64,000 nucleotides of DNA from positions 1,965,105 to 2,029,104 of the forward strand of contig NZ_KB913017.1 of the NCBI RefSeq assembly GCF_000383975.1. The letters are read 5' to 3'. The stretch is from Natronorubrum tibetense GA33 (GTDB lineage Archaea; Halobacteriota; Halobacteria; Halobacteriales; Natrialbaceae). Shown in pieces: positions 25,324-34,300 of this stretch. How positions within the stretch are numbered: the stretch's first letter is position 1; the number at the start of each line of letters is the position of its first letter. The notes beneath the pieces were generated by a model. The model was given only the letters and a program-made list of their open reading frames with translations, was not told the DNA's origin and did no database searches. Made by a program: the position numbers and the translations under genes.

Positions 25324-25395
25324 AGCCTAGGCCGGGATTTGAACCCGGGCTCTCGTCCTTACCAAGGACGCGCTTTACCGCTAAGCTACCCAGGC
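25324..25395 (-). tRNA. tRNA-Thr (GGT)
   Basis: 72 nt. The acceptor GCCTGGG pairs with CCTAGGC (one G-T pair), with discriminator T. The anticodon loop TTGGTAA carries GGT, and the T-arm is CCGGG-TTCAAAT-CCCGG. There is no intron. Confidence 0.95.
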
Positions 25396-25568
25396 GCGCA
25401 TTCCTCAGTTGTCTCGAGTCGTCTTTAGGGCTTTCGATTCGCCACCGGGCGTGGGTGGGTGTGTCTCGGTCGGCCGACACCCGTCTCATACGGTTTGCTG
25501 TACCGATGTACCGGTAGGACTGCAGGACGGGTCCCGGTCCCACCGGAAACGACTTACAGCGGACAGTA

Positions 25569-26318
25569 TCAGGGGTCGGTCGCCGACGTCGCTCGATCGG
25601 TTGTGTGCTCCTCGAGCGACTGCTCGGAGCGTGTCGGCTCGAGGTCGGCGAGGTACGTTGCGGCCGGCGGGAAGGGGGCCTCGACGCTATCAGCGATTTC
25701 GTCGACGGTCGCGAGTAGCCGTGGAGAGGGCGTCTCGCCGACGGCAGCGGCGCCGGTGAGCACCGCGAGTTCGAGGATGTCCCGTTCCAGGTTGGCATCG
25801 ATGGTTGCGGGATCCGTTTTCCCACCGTTTCCCGTGGTCCGTCGGGACTGGTCGCGGCCGAACGCTTGGACGGTCCGGACGGCTTTGCCGGCGGCGTCGG
25901 TGCGGGCGAGCAGGTAGAAGCCGCGGGCGACGAGGATGTCGGCCGCGAGGATCTCGAGGTCTCCCGTCTCGGCGCTGTCGTCGCCAGTTCCGTTCTCGAT
26001 CCACGGCTCGTCGTGTGCGAGGGCCCTCGTCAGCCGCAGGCCCTCGTAGATGAGCTGGACGCCGGCAGCCTGGGTGGCGACCCCGCTCGTGTCGTCGAGT
26101 TCGTCGCTGTACTCGGTCCCGCGATCGGACGCTGGTGTGTCGACGTCGAGGACGCTGCGTCCGTCGGCCGCCGTCGCCACAGCGCTCTCGATCGTGAGCA
26201 CGCCGGGAACCATCGAGGCCTCCGCGAGGCTAGCTTCGATGTAGTCGTGTAGCTCGGGTGGTTCCACGTCTGCGACGGCCTCGTAGGCGGCACGCCGACA
26301 GCTGTCGGCTTTCTCCAT
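25569..26318 (-). CDS. DUF7114-like conserved haloarchaeal protein, distantly like polyprenyl synthetase
   Basis: 249 residues from ATG 26318 (MEKADSCRRAAYEAVADVEPPELHDYI). The all-helical body has Asp-rich stretches (VQLIYEGLRLTRALAHDEPW, LEILAADILVARGFYLLARTDAAGKAVRTVQAFGRDQ) that recall the fold of trans-prenyl synthases. The DDxxD motifs are not preserved, so catalysis is doubtful. The frame stays open far upstream, but that extension is antisense to the enoyl-CoA hydratase gene and is rejected. It is divergent from that gene. Confidence 0.65.
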   Translation of the reverse strand: MEKADSCRRAAYEAVADVEPPELHDYIEASLAEASMVPGVLTIESAVATAADGRSVLDVDTPASDRGTEYSDELDDTSGVATQAAGVQLIYEGLRLTRALAHDEPWIENGTGDDSAETGDLEILAADILVARGFYLLARTDAAGKAVRTVQAFGRDQSRRTTGNGGKTDPATIDANLERDILELAVLTGAAAVGETPSPRLLATVDEIADSVEAPFPPAATYLADLEPTRSEQSLEEHTTDRATSATDP

Positions 26319-26378
26319 CAGCAGAGGCTTACGACGGTGTAGCCAAAGACCTTTGGAAACGTCCGATCGATTGGTGAC

Positions 26379-27089
26379 ATGATCGATCAGGAGGTCGATA
26401 CCGACCGTTCCGTCCGTACCGTGGCGTTCGACCGCCCCGACGCGCGAAACGCGCTGACCGTGACGGGCCTCGAGACGCTCGAGCGCGCGATCGGCGATGC
26501 CGACGAGACCGTGATCTACCTCACTGGGAACGGGCCCGCCTTCTGTGCCGGTGCGGATCTCTCCGCGGTCGGCGACCTCAACGGTGACCGCGAGCGAGCC
26601 GTCGAGTTCGCTCGATTGGGCCAGCGCGTCGCCCGAACTATCGAGGACTCGCCGGCCGTCGTCGTCGCCGGGATCGACGGCCCCGCACGCGGCGGCGGTC
26701 TCGAGCTTGCACTCGCCTGTGACGTCCGCGTCGGAACCCCTGACTCGACCTACGGCGAGCCCGGTGTCACGTTCGGCCTCTTCGGCGCCTGGGGTGGCAC
26801 CGTCCGCCTGCCGCGCGTAGTCGGTGAGGGCGACGCCCTCGAGTTCGCGCTCTCGGGTCGGACCGTCGACGCCGAGGAGGCGCTGCGGATGGGGCTGATA
26901 TCCCGAATCGAGGACGAGCCGCGAACCGTCGCCGAGGAGATCAGCGAGAACGCCGACGACGCGCTCACCGTTCTGAAACGGCGGCTTCGAGATGACCGGG
27001 AGCGCGCGACTCAGGAGCGACTCGAGGCGGAGGCGTTCGGCGAACTCGTCGAGAACCACGCCGACGATATCGACGCCGTACTCGAGTGA
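26379..27089 (+). CDS. Enoyl-CoA hydratase/isomerase family protein
   Basis: 236 residues, crotonase fold. FDRPDARNALT (about 15-25) opens the domain; CAGADLSAV forms the acyl-CoA pocket and DGPARGGGLELALACDVRV the oxyanion hole (Gly pair); YGEPGVTFGLFGAWGGTVRLPRVVG follows. In the second half PGVTFGLFGAWGG replaces the usual catalytic Glu-containing PEVxLGLxPxxGG, with Glu retained in YGEPG. It acts on a CoA thioester in fatty-acid or related breakdown. Box A for 26379 is not obvious in the 60-bp gap. Confidence 0.85.
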   Translation: MIDQEVDTDRSVRTVAFDRPDARNALTVTGLETLERAIGDADETVIYLTGNGPAFCAGADLSAVGDLNGDRERAVEFARLGQRVARTIEDSPAVVVAGIDGPARGGGLELALACDVRVGTPDSTYGEPGVTFGLFGAWGGTVRLPRVVGEGDALEFALSGRTVDAEEALRMGLISRIEDEPRTVAEEISENADDALTVLKRRLRDDRERATQERLEAEAFGELVENHADDIDAVLE

Positions 27090-27164
27090 CGACCATCGAA
27101 GGCGTATTCGCGTGACAACCGCGGAGCCTGGGGCCGGAGCAGTAGACGTGTGTGCGACCCAACT

Positions 27165-27171
27165 ATTTTTA
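27165..27171 (+). promoter_or_regulatory. Box A upstream of the GNAT gene
   Basis: CTATTTTTATTG lies about 27-30 nt before the ATG at 27196, suggesting a leaderless or nearly leaderless mRNA. Confidence 0.5.
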
Positions 27172-27195
27172 TTGTACCGGTGAGACCGATGGCTA

Positions 27196-27735
27196 ATGCC
27201 CGATTCAGTGTTCCTCTCCGGCGACCGTATCGATCTTCGACCGATCGAGGAGGACGACCTCGAGTTTCTGCAACGGGAGATCAACGATCCGAAAATATGG
27301 CGGGCGATCGGCCGCTCGCGCCCGGTCAACGGGCCACAGGAACGGGAGTTTTTCGAGAACGTCGTCTGTGACGACGATACAGTAAACCTCCTCATCGTCG
27401 CCGATTCGTCGCCGGTGGGCACGATCGGCTTCAACACGATCGAGTGGGAGCCCCGGCAGGCGGAGATCGGCTACTGGGTCGCCCCGGAGCACCACGGACA
27501 GGGGTACGGCACCGACGCGGCGACCTGTCTCGTCACCTACGGCTTCGACCAGCTCGGTCTGCACAAGATCACCGCTCGCGTCTTCGAGTTCAACGAGCCC
27601 TCGAGGCGGCTCCTCGAGTCCGTGGGTTTCACCCGCGAAGGCGTCCACCGCGACGACGTGTTCGTCGATGGTGCGTTTCAGGACACCTACTGGTACGGGC
27701 TGCTCGAGGATGAGTGGCGGTCGCAGGCGGCGTAA
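27196..27735 (+). CDS. GNAT acetyltransferase, RimJ/RimL type
   Basis: 179 residues. LRPIEEDDLEFLQREINDP opens the fold. AEIGYWVAPEHHGQGYGTDAATCLVTYGFDQLGLHKI (about 96-132) contains the acetyl-CoA pyrophosphate loop (HHGQGYGT). EFNEPSRRLLESVGFTREGV closes it. It probably acetylates an N-terminal or small-molecule amine. It converges with nadE across a short gap. Confidence 0.87.
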   Translation: MPDSVFLSGDRIDLRPIEEDDLEFLQREINDPKIWRAIGRSRPVNGPQEREFFENVVCDDDTVNLLIVADSSPVGTIGFNTIEWEPRQAEIGYWVAPEHHGQGYGTDAATCLVTYGFDQLGLHKITARVFEFNEPSRRLLESVGFTREGVHRDDVFVDGAFQDTYWYGLLEDEWRSQAA

Positions 27736-27755
27736 CCCTGGGTGGTGGTAGGCGA

Positions 27756-28550
27756 TCAGTCCAACGGCTCGGGTGCCGGCGGCACCTGTCGTTTGTGCTC
27801 GCTGCGCTCGTACATCCCGCGGATCTTTTCGACCGTTTGCACCTCAATCTCGAGCAGCCGAGCAGTTGCGGCAACCGAAAGCGGGCCGTCGATGTGTGTC
27901 GCGAGGATCGAGTCGAGCGTCTCGTAGCTGACGCCCATCTCGTCCTCGTCGGTCTGGTCGTCCCATAGCTCCGCCGTCGGCGTTTTCGTGACGAGATCTT
28001 CGGGCACGCCGACGTGGGTGGCCAGCTGGCGAACCTGGGCCTTGTAGAGGTTGCCGATCGGGTGGCAGTCGACGGCCCCGTCGCCGTACTTGGTGAAGTA
28101 GCCGACCGCGGCCTCGCTACGGTTGCCGGTCCCCAGTACCAGCCGCGCCTCGTGGTTCGCGACGAGATAGTTCAGAACGGCGCGAACGCGCGCTCGAGCG
28201 TTACCGACGGCCTCGCGGTCGCCTTCGGCTTCGGGGTAGGCCGCGAGCAGCGAGTCGACGATCGGTTCGATTTCGATCACGTCGTAGCTGATCTCGAGAT
28301 CCTGGGCGACCCGTTCGGCGTCGCTCATGTTCTCGCCGCTGCTGACGGTCGCCGGCAGAACGAGTCCGTGGACGTTCTCGGCCCCGAGTGCGTCGACGGC
28401 GAGATAGGCGGTGAGCGTGCTGTCGATTCCTCCCGAGAGGCCGAGGACGGCTCCCTCAGCACCTGCGGCGTCGACTCGGTCGCGAATGAAATCGGTGATG
28501 TGGTCGCGGTGCCGATCCAGTTCCGCTTCCGAAAAGCGAAGGTCGATCAT
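27756..28550 (-). CDS. nadE: NH3-dependent NAD+ synthetase
   Basis: 264 residues. The PP-loop SGGIDST (39-45) binds ATP, and GTGNRSEAAVGYFTKYGDGAVDCHPIGNLYKAQVRQLA (about 140-177) is the deamido-NAD and ammonia site signature. KTPTAELWDDQTDE supplies the C-terminal ATP contacts. There is no glutaminase domain, so ammonia is the nitrogen donor. It makes NAD from nicotinate adenine dinucleotide; an NAD kinase gene lies 5 kb away. Confidence 0.95.
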   Translation of the reverse strand: MIDLRFSEAELDRHRDHITDFIRDRVDAAGAEGAVLGLSGGIDSTLTAYLAVDALGAENVHGLVLPATVSSGENMSDAERVAQDLEISYDVIEIEPIVDSLLAAYPEAEGDREAVGNARARVRAVLNYLVANHEARLVLGTGNRSEAAVGYFTKYGDGAVDCHPIGNLYKAQVRQLATHVGVPEDLVTKTPTAELWDDQTDEDEMGVSYETLDSILATHIDGPLSVAATARLLEIEVQTVEKIRGMYERSEHKRQVPPAPEPLD

Positions 28551-28694
28551 AGGCGATGCTACGGGTGGCTCGTTCTAATAGCCTCCCCCTACGGGACAAA
28601 AGTGTACGAGTGTTTGGTTCTCGAGACGTTGGCGACGAAGGGGCTGCGGGGAGCGCTACGTTGAAGTGCGGTCGGCGGCTACGAACGGGTAACT

Positions 28695-28778
28695 CATAAA
28701 TAGAGTGAGCGCAGTGCGCCGGTGGTGAGCAAATCCGAAGGATTTGCGATCCTCGGCGCGAGTGAATGAAATGAACGA
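28695..28778 (+). repeat. tRNA-Gly promoter and leader with duplicated tRNA 5' end
   Basis: CATAAATAG (28695-28703) is the only good box A. Downstream, GCGCCGGTGGT (28716-28726) repeats the first 11 bases of tRNA-Gly exactly. It is followed by the hairpin GCAAATCC-gaa-GGATTTGC (28729-28747), CTCGGCGCGAG and GAGTGAATGAAATGAACGA. The primary transcript would thus carry a leader of over 50 nt. Confidence 0.6.
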
Positions 28779-28849
28779 GCGCCGGTGGTCTAGTGGCAGG
28801 ACATAAGCTTCCCAAGCTTATAGCCCGGGTTCAACTCCCGGCCGGCGCA
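28779..28849 (+). tRNA. tRNA-Gly (CCC)
   Basis: 71 nt. The acceptor GCGCCGG pairs with CCGGCGC, with discriminator A. The anticodon loop TTCCCAA carries CCC, and the stem is ATAAGC/GCTTAT. The T-run just after the 3' end (ATTTTT) is a likely terminator. Confidence 0.95.
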
Positions 28850-28941
28850 TTTTTGATAATCTCTTCGGATACCGGTCGCTCGAGCCCTGAATCCACCGAA
28901 AATGACAGTACCAACCGATCGACGAAACCCAATAGAGCGCC

Positions 28942-29907
28942 CTACTCGTAGATGCCCATCGCTTCGATCTGCTCTTGGTACCGGTTTCGGATCGTGACCT
29001 CGGTCACCTGCGCGACGTCGGAGACCTCGCGCTGGGTCTTCTTTTCGTTACAGAGCAGGGAGGCAGCGTAGATCGCCGCTGCGGCGTAGCCGGTCGGCGA
29101 CTTCCCCGAGAGCAGCCCCTTCTCGGTCGTCGTGTCGATGATTTCGTTGGCTTTCACCTGGACTTCTTCGGAGAGTTCGAGCTCCGAGCAGAATCGGGGC
29201 ACGTACTTCTTCGGGTTGACCGGCTCCATCTCGAGGCCGAGTTCCTGGGCGACGTATCGATACGTGCGGCCGATCTCCTTGCGCTCGACCCGGGAGACGG
29301 CGGCGACTTCCTCGAGCGAGCGCGGGATGCCCTCCATGCGGCAGGCGGCGTAGAGCGTGCTGGTCGCGACGCCCTCGATGGAGCGCCCGCGGATGAGGTC
29401 CTCGTCGAGTGCGCGTCGGTACATCACGCAGGCGACCTCGCGGACGGATCGCGGGATCCCGAGCGAGGAGGCCATGCGGTCGGTTTCCGAGAGGGCGAAC
29501 TGCAGGTTGCGCTCGCCGGCGTCCTTCGTACGGATTCGTTCCTGCCACTTGCGCAGGCGGCGCATCTGGTTGCGCTTGTCCGAGGAGATCGATCGCCCGT
29601 AGGCGTCCTGGTTCTTCCAGTCGATCGAGGTCGTCAGGCCCTTGTCGTGCATCGTCTGGGTCGTCGGCGCGCCGACGCGGGACTTGTTCTGCCGTTCGGA
29701 GTGATTGAACGCGCGCCACTCCGGGCCGCGGTCGATGTTTGCGCCTTCGACAATGAGTCCACACTGATCACAGACGAGTTCGCCCTGGTCCTCGCTCTTG
29801 ACGAGCGTGCCACCGTCACACTCGTCACACACCCGCTCATGCGTTGCTTCGTCCGTTTTCTCGTCAGTTTCAGAATCACGTTGGCGTTGGCGGGTGGAAC
29901 TTGCCAT
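28942..29907 (-). CDS. tfb: Transcription initiation factor TFB
   Basis: 321 residues. An acidic, Lys-poor N-terminus precedes the zinc ribbon [24 protein letters not shown] (about 27-50), the B-finger/reader ([29 protein letters not shown]) and two cyclin repeats. The second ends in the HTH ([23 protein letters not shown]) that contacts the BRE. It recruits RNA polymerase to TBP-bound promoters. Haloarchaea carry several TFBs; which paralogue this is cannot be told. Confidence 0.95.
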   Translation of the reverse strand: MASSTRQRQRDSETDEKTDEATHERVCDECDGGTLVKSEDQGELVCDQCGLIVEGANIDRGPEWRAFNHSERQNKSRVGAPTTQTMHDKGLTTSIDWKNQDAYGRSISSDKRNQMRRLRKWQERIRTKDAGERNLQFALSETDRMASSLGIPRSVREVACVMYRRALDEDLIRGRSIEGVATSTLYAACRMEGIPRSLEEVAAVSRVERKEIGRTYRYVAQELGLEMEPVNPKKYVPRFCSELELSEEVQVKANEIIDTTTEKGLLSGKSPTGYAAAAIYAASLLCNEKKTQREVSDVAQVTEVTIRNRYQEQIEAMGIYE

Positions 29908-30049
29908 TTCATGTAGATAGCGAGTTGCAGGACCTTAAGGCCTCGCCGTCAAATAGTGACCACATTTACTTAGTCCCGTTCTGCTAGAGGTTGTGTCTCG
30001 AGCCGTAATCTGTTGTGGCGAACGGCTGCGGCACCGCGAGAGCGACGCC

Positions 30050-31414
30050 TCAGAAGTAGCCGAGCAGCGTCCCGCCGAGGACGACGACCCACATGACGAC
30101 GCCGGCGATCAGCATGTCGTTGAACCGCGACTCGCGCGTTGCGCGTTTGGCCGCACCGCCGGCGATCAGCCCCAGCGCGACGACGACAAGCATTCGCTGG
30201 AGAACGACGTCGACGGGCAGCGAGTCCACGCCAAGCAGGCCGTAATCCAGCCAGATGGCCGCAGCGAGCGAGCCCGAGGCGACGATGGCGGCGTCAAGCC
30301 GCCGCGTAAGCGTTCCGGCAATCAGATACGTCGCCACGGGGATCCCGAGGGCGATCACCGGATACAGCAACGCGGCGATCATGTGCGGCGTCATGAACCC
30401 GGCGTTGCGCTCGAGCGCGATCCCGGCCAGTCGCACGCCGAGGAACATCGCGAGGATGGTAAACACGAGGATGATGTGGCCAGCCTCGAGTCGGTCGTAG
30501 GCGGCCGCGATCCGACGGCGGTCGACGTCGGTCAGGTGGTCGTCGATCGCATCGGGCGTGTGATCGGAGACCTCTTCGGAACCGGTTTCTCTGCTAATGC
30601 CGGTACTGGCGGTCCTAGCACGTCGCCTGGCCACGAGGCCGACACCCGCGGGCAGGAGGATCATGCCGGTGAGATCGACGACAGTCGCCCAGCCGTCCGA
30701 ATCCGAGGGCCCGTCGTTGTCGAGGTAGATACGGCGCACGTCCTGATCAACGTCGATCCGCGGGTGATCCATGAAGTCCCGCTCGATTTTTGTCTGGGCG
30801 GCTTCGACACCGTCGACGCGGTGGCGAAGCGTGAACCAGTCGAAGTGCTCGGTGTGGGCCTGCATCGCCACCCACTGATCGTCCGAGTTCGGGCTCTCGT
30901 AGAGCCGAATGTGGTATCGCTGGCCGTAGTAGTCTCCGTCCTCGAGCTGCCCCGACTCGTCGGTCCAGTAGGCGTCCTCGTCAGGACCCGGATCGACGTA
31001 CGCGTAGCGGGTCGTCCCGTGGGCGTCACCCCACTCGATTCCCGTCGCGTGCCGGTCGTGTTCCTCGAGGAACTCCTGTTCCTGGAGGACGGTTTCGTTG
31101 TCTTCGTACTCCGCTTCTACCGCTTCGATCTCTTCCCAGTCTCCGTCGGACTCTTCGGTCATCATCCGCAGGATGTCGTCGCTGTCTCCGCGAACGATGA
31201 CGTTGAGCGGACTGCGCTGCTGGAAGCGCTCTGCCGGGCTGAGGTACCGCCAGAACTCGCTGTCAGACTCCTCGAGGGAGGTCATGCTCGGCGAGACCTC
31301 CGTTTCGTCGGGTGCGACGGTGTCGGTCGAAGGGGAGAACAACAACGACGGTCCGCCGACGAAGAGAAAGGAGAGCGCGAGTAACGTGACGGCGATGACG
31401 AGCGAACGGCGCAT
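30050..31414 (-). CDS. Membrane protein with LssY-C-terminal-like external domain
   Basis: 454 residues. A signal-type helix at 5-25 is followed by an external region: SPLNVIVRGDSDDI, GQRYHIRLYESPN, VAMQAHTEHFDWFTLRHRVDGVEAAQTKIERDFMDH. This order (NVIV...HIRLYE...AHxEHFDWF...HRVDG...ERDF) recalls the LssY C-terminal domain. Six or seven transmembrane helices follow from about residue 235. LssY domains are linked with PAP2-type enzymes, but no catalytic motif is visible. It lies alone between tfb and usp genes. Confidence 0.68.
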   Translation of the reverse strand: MRRSLVIAVTLLALSFLFVGGPSLLFSPSTDTVAPDETEVSPSMTSLEESDSEFWRYLSPAERFQQRSPLNVIVRGDSDDILRMMTEESDGDWEEIEAVEAEYEDNETVLQEQEFLEEHDRHATGIEWGDAHGTTRYAYVDPGPDEDAYWTDESGQLEDGDYYGQRYHIRLYESPNSDDQWVAMQAHTEHFDWFTLRHRVDGVEAAQTKIERDFMDHPRIDVDQDVRRIYLDNDGPSDSDGWATVVDLTGMILLPAGVGLVARRRARTASTGISRETGSEEVSDHTPDAIDDHLTDVDRRRIAAAYDRLEAGHIILVFTILAMFLGVRLAGIALERNAGFMTPHMIAALLYPVIALGIPVATYLIAGTLTRRLDAAIVASGSLAAAIWLDYGLLGVDSLPVDVVLQRMLVVVALGLIAGGAAKRATRESRFNDMLIAGVVMWVVVLGGTLLGYF

Positions 31415-31589
31415 TCGAACTCACCTAGTGACTACCGACATATCAATATAGGTGGTCGATTCGCGCCGATATCGATGCCAACACGGCTGCTACTGCCGGT
31501 TACTGTGAATCACTCGACCACAACGGTTGACAGGTTCGATGAAACGGTGACCACCAGCCGGAGACGCTGACTGGAACTCGGCTACTGCA

Positions 31590-32024
31590 TCAGCCGTCGA
31601 CGTCCGGTCCGACCGTTAGAACGGGGACCGGCGCCCGCCGAACGACGCGCTGGGAGACGCTGCCGACGACGTTGGTCTCGTACTCGTCGCCGCTCGTTCC
31701 CATAACGATCAGGTCGACGTCGTGGTCGCTCGCGTAGTCGACGATTTGCTCGGCGGGATGTCCCGTCTCGATCGATGTCTCGACCTCGAGACCGCGGCCG
31801 AGAGCCGCCGTTGCCGCGTCGTCGACCGCGTCACGGGCGTTCGCCCGGAGATCGGCTCGAACCGCGGCGACGCGGTCGTCGTCGAGCACCAGAAACGCCC
31901 GATCGTCGACGATCGAGAGCACGTGGACCGTCGCGGATCTCGTCGCTGCGATGTCGATCGCGTGCGTTGCGGCGACCGCCGCCTGATCGCTTCCGTCAGT
32001 GGGAACGAGGATTGTGTCGTACAT
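31590..32024 (-). CDS. Universal stress protein, UspA family
   Basis: 144 residues. MYDTILVPTDGSDQAAVAATHAIDIA opens the fold, and the ATP-binding G-2x-G-9x-G(S/T) motif appears as GTSGDEYETNVVGSVSQRVVRRAPVPVL (about 111-138). It is an ATP-binding Usp of the MJ0577 class and acts in general stress. It is monocistronic. Confidence 0.92.
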   Translation of the reverse strand: MYDTILVPTDGSDQAAVAATHAIDIAATRSATVHVLSIVDDRAFLVLDDDRVAAVRADLRANARDAVDDAATAALGRGLEVETSIETGHPAEQIVDYASDHDVDLIVMGTSGDEYETNVVGSVSQRVVRRAPVPVLTVGPDVDG

Positions 32025-32162
32025 TGCGACCCTACTCGAGAGTCTCGAGCGGGGTGAAAAAGCAGTTGCTGTGATTTTTCACTGGTGGGAACGCCGTTGG
32101 CACTTCGCCGGACACGCCAACGCTCGGGACACTGTTCGTCGGAAACGGCGAGGGTCGAAACG

Positions 32163-32525
32163 CTAAACGCCCGGAATGCCGAGTGCCTCCGGCGCGACGA
32201 TCCCAACCAGTGACGTTGCGTAGACGATCGCGACGGCGACGACCCAGGCGAGGATACCGATCGCGGCGGCGGTTCCCCACCCGCCGGGGTATCTCCAATG
32301 GATCACGCCGACCCAGGCGACGAGCATTACGACGATCCCGAGCAAGGGGATCCAGCCGGCGAAATAGCTCGTCGCCGCCCAGACGGCCGCGCCGATCAGT
32401 GCGGTCACCGCGGCGTTGGCGATCCCCGCGTCTCGGTCCAGGACGATCCGGACGCCGCCCAGAATCGCGACCGTCCCGACGACGAGACTGAGACCGAAGA
32501 TAACGGCGGCATCGATGGCAGACAT
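32163..32525 (-). CDS. Four-helix membrane protein, unknown function
   Basis: 120 residues. Hydrophobic segments are AAVIFGLSLVVGTVAILGGVRIV, AAVTALIGAAVWAATSYF, LLGIVVMLVAWVGVIHW and AAAIGILAWVVAVAIVYA. The loop HWRYPGGWG is the only polar feature. It is probably in one transcription unit with the amphi-Trp gene just upstream (15-bp gap). No family is recognised with certainty. Confidence 0.72.
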   Translation of the reverse strand: MSAIDAAVIFGLSLVVGTVAILGGVRIVLDRDAGIANAAVTALIGAAVWAATSYFAGWIPLLGIVVMLVAWVGVIHWRYPGGWGTAAAIGILAWVVAVAIVYATSLVGIVAPEALGIPGV

Positions 32526-32540
32526 CGGTTCAGGAGTGGA

Positions 32541-32780
32541 TCAGGGCTTCCAGCTCAGCTCGATCTTGATCGTCTCGCGGCTGCCCCGAAGCATCGAGCT
32601 CCGTTCGACGACGTCCACGGAGCAGTCGACCTCCTCGGGCGGATTGAGCGATACCGTCTTATTGCCGACGTCAACATGGACCTCCTCGCTACCCCGGTCG
32701 AACTCCTCGGAGAGCCCCGCGAGGTACGCGGCGAGTTCGGATCGAGTGAGTTTCTCGTCGGCCGTTGTCCGTTGAGCCAT
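32541..32780 (-). CDS. Amphi-Trp domain protein
   Basis: 79 residues from ATG 32780 (MAQRTTADEKLTRSEL). LTRSELAAYLAGLSEEFDRGSEEVHVDVGNKTVSLNPPEEVDCSVDVVE is the compact amphi-Trp fold, ending IKIELSWKP with the signature Trp. A second in-frame ATG lies two codons upstream. Its function is unknown in all organisms. Confidence 0.82.
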   Translation of the reverse strand: MAQRTTADEKLTRSELAAYLAGLSEEFDRGSEEVHVDVGNKTVSLNPPEEVDCSVDVVERSSMLRGSRETIKIELSWKP

Positions 32781-32893
32781 AGCCATCGGTGACGGCGAGA
32801 GGCGCAAAAGTATGAGCAACGAACGCGGTCCTAACACGCTCTTACTAGTGAATGAGTGCCGTCACACCCCCAACGCAGCGTTCACAACTGGTC

Positions 32894-33097
32894 TCAGAAG
32901 AGGTTCGCCTGTTGATAGACCGAGATCCCCTCGTTCGTGATCTCGTAGGGCTTTTTCTCCCGGGAGTGGTTCGCGTCCCGGATCTTCTGGATCTCGATCG
33001 CGAGTTGGGGTTCGCGAAAGTCGTCCGGTCGTCGGGCAGCCATCGACGAATCGACCGGAGTGTTCGAGGACATGCTCATACGAGGTGGGCGACGCAC
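32894..33097 (-). pseudogene. C-terminal remnant of a KaiC/RecA-type ATPase
   Basis: The stretch RRPDDFREPQLAIEIQKIRD followed by ANHSREKKPYEITNEGISVY is the usual C-terminal end of archaeal KaiC/RadA-like ATPase domains: a final helix, an NHS(K/R)EK loop and a YEIT-EGI strand. Nothing of the Walker A or B part remains upstream. The Met-containing start (MSMSSNTPVD) seems accidental, although translation as a short peptide is possible. Confidence 0.6.
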
Positions 33098-33255
33098 GCG
33101 TCACCGTTCAGCTAGCTCGAGTGTGCCCCATGACGATGAATGTTGTTGCCGGACGGGTTCTCACGGGACCGCGGGTGTCGCGCCGCCGCCCAAACCGACT
33201 GTTCCGACACGGGCAAAACGTGGCTTTTTGACGACGGGACGGCTACTCGCCGGCA

Positions 33256-34113
33256 ATGGACGCCGCCGTCGGCATCGTCGCACAACGGGACAACGAGCGC
33301 GCACAGGGACTCGCCGCGAAACTGGTCGAGACGCTCGAGCGCGGCGTCGACCACGGGGGAACGAGCGGCGTAGAAACGGTCGTCGACGACGCGACCGGCG
33401 AGGCGATCGGCGAACCCGCAGTGCCGGTCGCCGCGATGGCCGACCGGGACCTCGTCGTGAGCATCGGCGGCGACGGCACGCTGCTGTTCGTCGCACGAGA
33501 GGTTGGCTCCACGCCGATTCTCGGGGTCAATTTCGGCGAGGTGGGGTTTCTCAACGCCGTCGCGCCTGCCGACGCCGTCGACGTTGTCACCGATCTCGTC
33601 TCGCAGCGTCGCGAAACCGGCGCATTCGAGGGCCGCAAACTCGCCCGACTCGAGGCGAGCGCTCCCGACGGCGACTGGACGCTCGAGCCGGCGCTCAACG
33701 AGGTCGTCGTCCACGGCAAGCGACGAGGCCACGGCGGCGGCGCGACGATCGAGGTTCGGGTCGACGGCGACCAGTACACCGAGAGCCGCGCCGATGGCGT
33801 GCTCGTAGCGACGCCGACCGGCTCGACCGCGTACAACCTGAGCGAGGGCGGGCCGCTCGTCCATCCCTCGATGGACGCCCTCGTCGTCACGCAGATGGCC
33901 GCTGCGGACGCGATGCCGCCGCTGGTCGTCGACCCCGAAACGGATCTCGAACTCACCGTCTCCGGATCAGACACCGCCTACGTGATCAACGACGGGCGGA
34001 ATCGACAGCAACTCGAGCCCCCCGCGACGGTCGCCGTTTCACTCGCAGACGATCCCGTCACGCTCGTCGGCCCGCGAGAGGATTTCGTGGAGAGCCTCGG
34101 GAAACTCGAGTGA
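33256..34113 (+). CDS. nadK: NAD kinase
   Basis: 285 residues. GGDGT (71-75) is the conserved catalytic loop; LGVNFGEVGFLNAV, NEVVVHGKR, DGVLVATPTGSTAYNLSEGGPLVHPSMDALVVTQMA form the NAD and ATP sites. It phosphorylates NAD to NADP. It is monocistronic, downstream of a decayed ATPase remnant. Confidence 0.94.
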   Translation: MDAAVGIVAQRDNERAQGLAAKLVETLERGVDHGGTSGVETVVDDATGEAIGEPAVPVAAMADRDLVVSIGGDGTLLFVAREVGSTPILGVNFGEVGFLNAVAPADAVDVVTDLVSQRRETGAFEGRKLARLEASAPDGDWTLEPALNEVVVHGKRRGHGGGATIEVRVDGDQYTESRADGVLVATPTGSTAYNLSEGGPLVHPSMDALVVTQMAAADAMPPLVVDPETDLELTVSGSDTAYVINDGRNRQQLEPPATVAVSLADDPVTLVGPREDFVESLGKLE

Positions 34114-34300
34114 GTCAGCGACGTATCGGGTGAGTGTAGTAGCCACTGGATGGCAGGTCTGGGTGGCCTGCGCTGTCTCGCGATGAGCAGATCGCTCGAG
34201 TGCCTCTCCCTTCGGTGCAAAGACGTCATCAGTACAGCCGATCAGAACCCGACTCCCCCTCGAGATCCGTCATGGCAACCGATTCGACACGATCCTCTTC
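34114..34300. other. Intergenic region with a solo MITE-type end
   Basis: TGTAGTAGCCACTGG (34134-34148) matches the outer end of the MITE family at 21.5, 23.1 and 51.9 kb. No second end is found within a few hundred bases, so this is a solitary relic or chance similarity. No gene is seen. Confidence 0.35.

Noticed and set aside
25569-27437. One 622-codon minus-strand ORF
   Set aside because: Only the part up to 26318 has coding character; the rest is antisense to the enoyl-CoA hydratase gene, whose motifs are clear.
29993-31384. 463-codon plus-strand ORF opposite the LssY-like gene
   Set aside because: The minus-strand frame has a signal peptide, ordered helices and domain motifs; the plus-strand frame does not.
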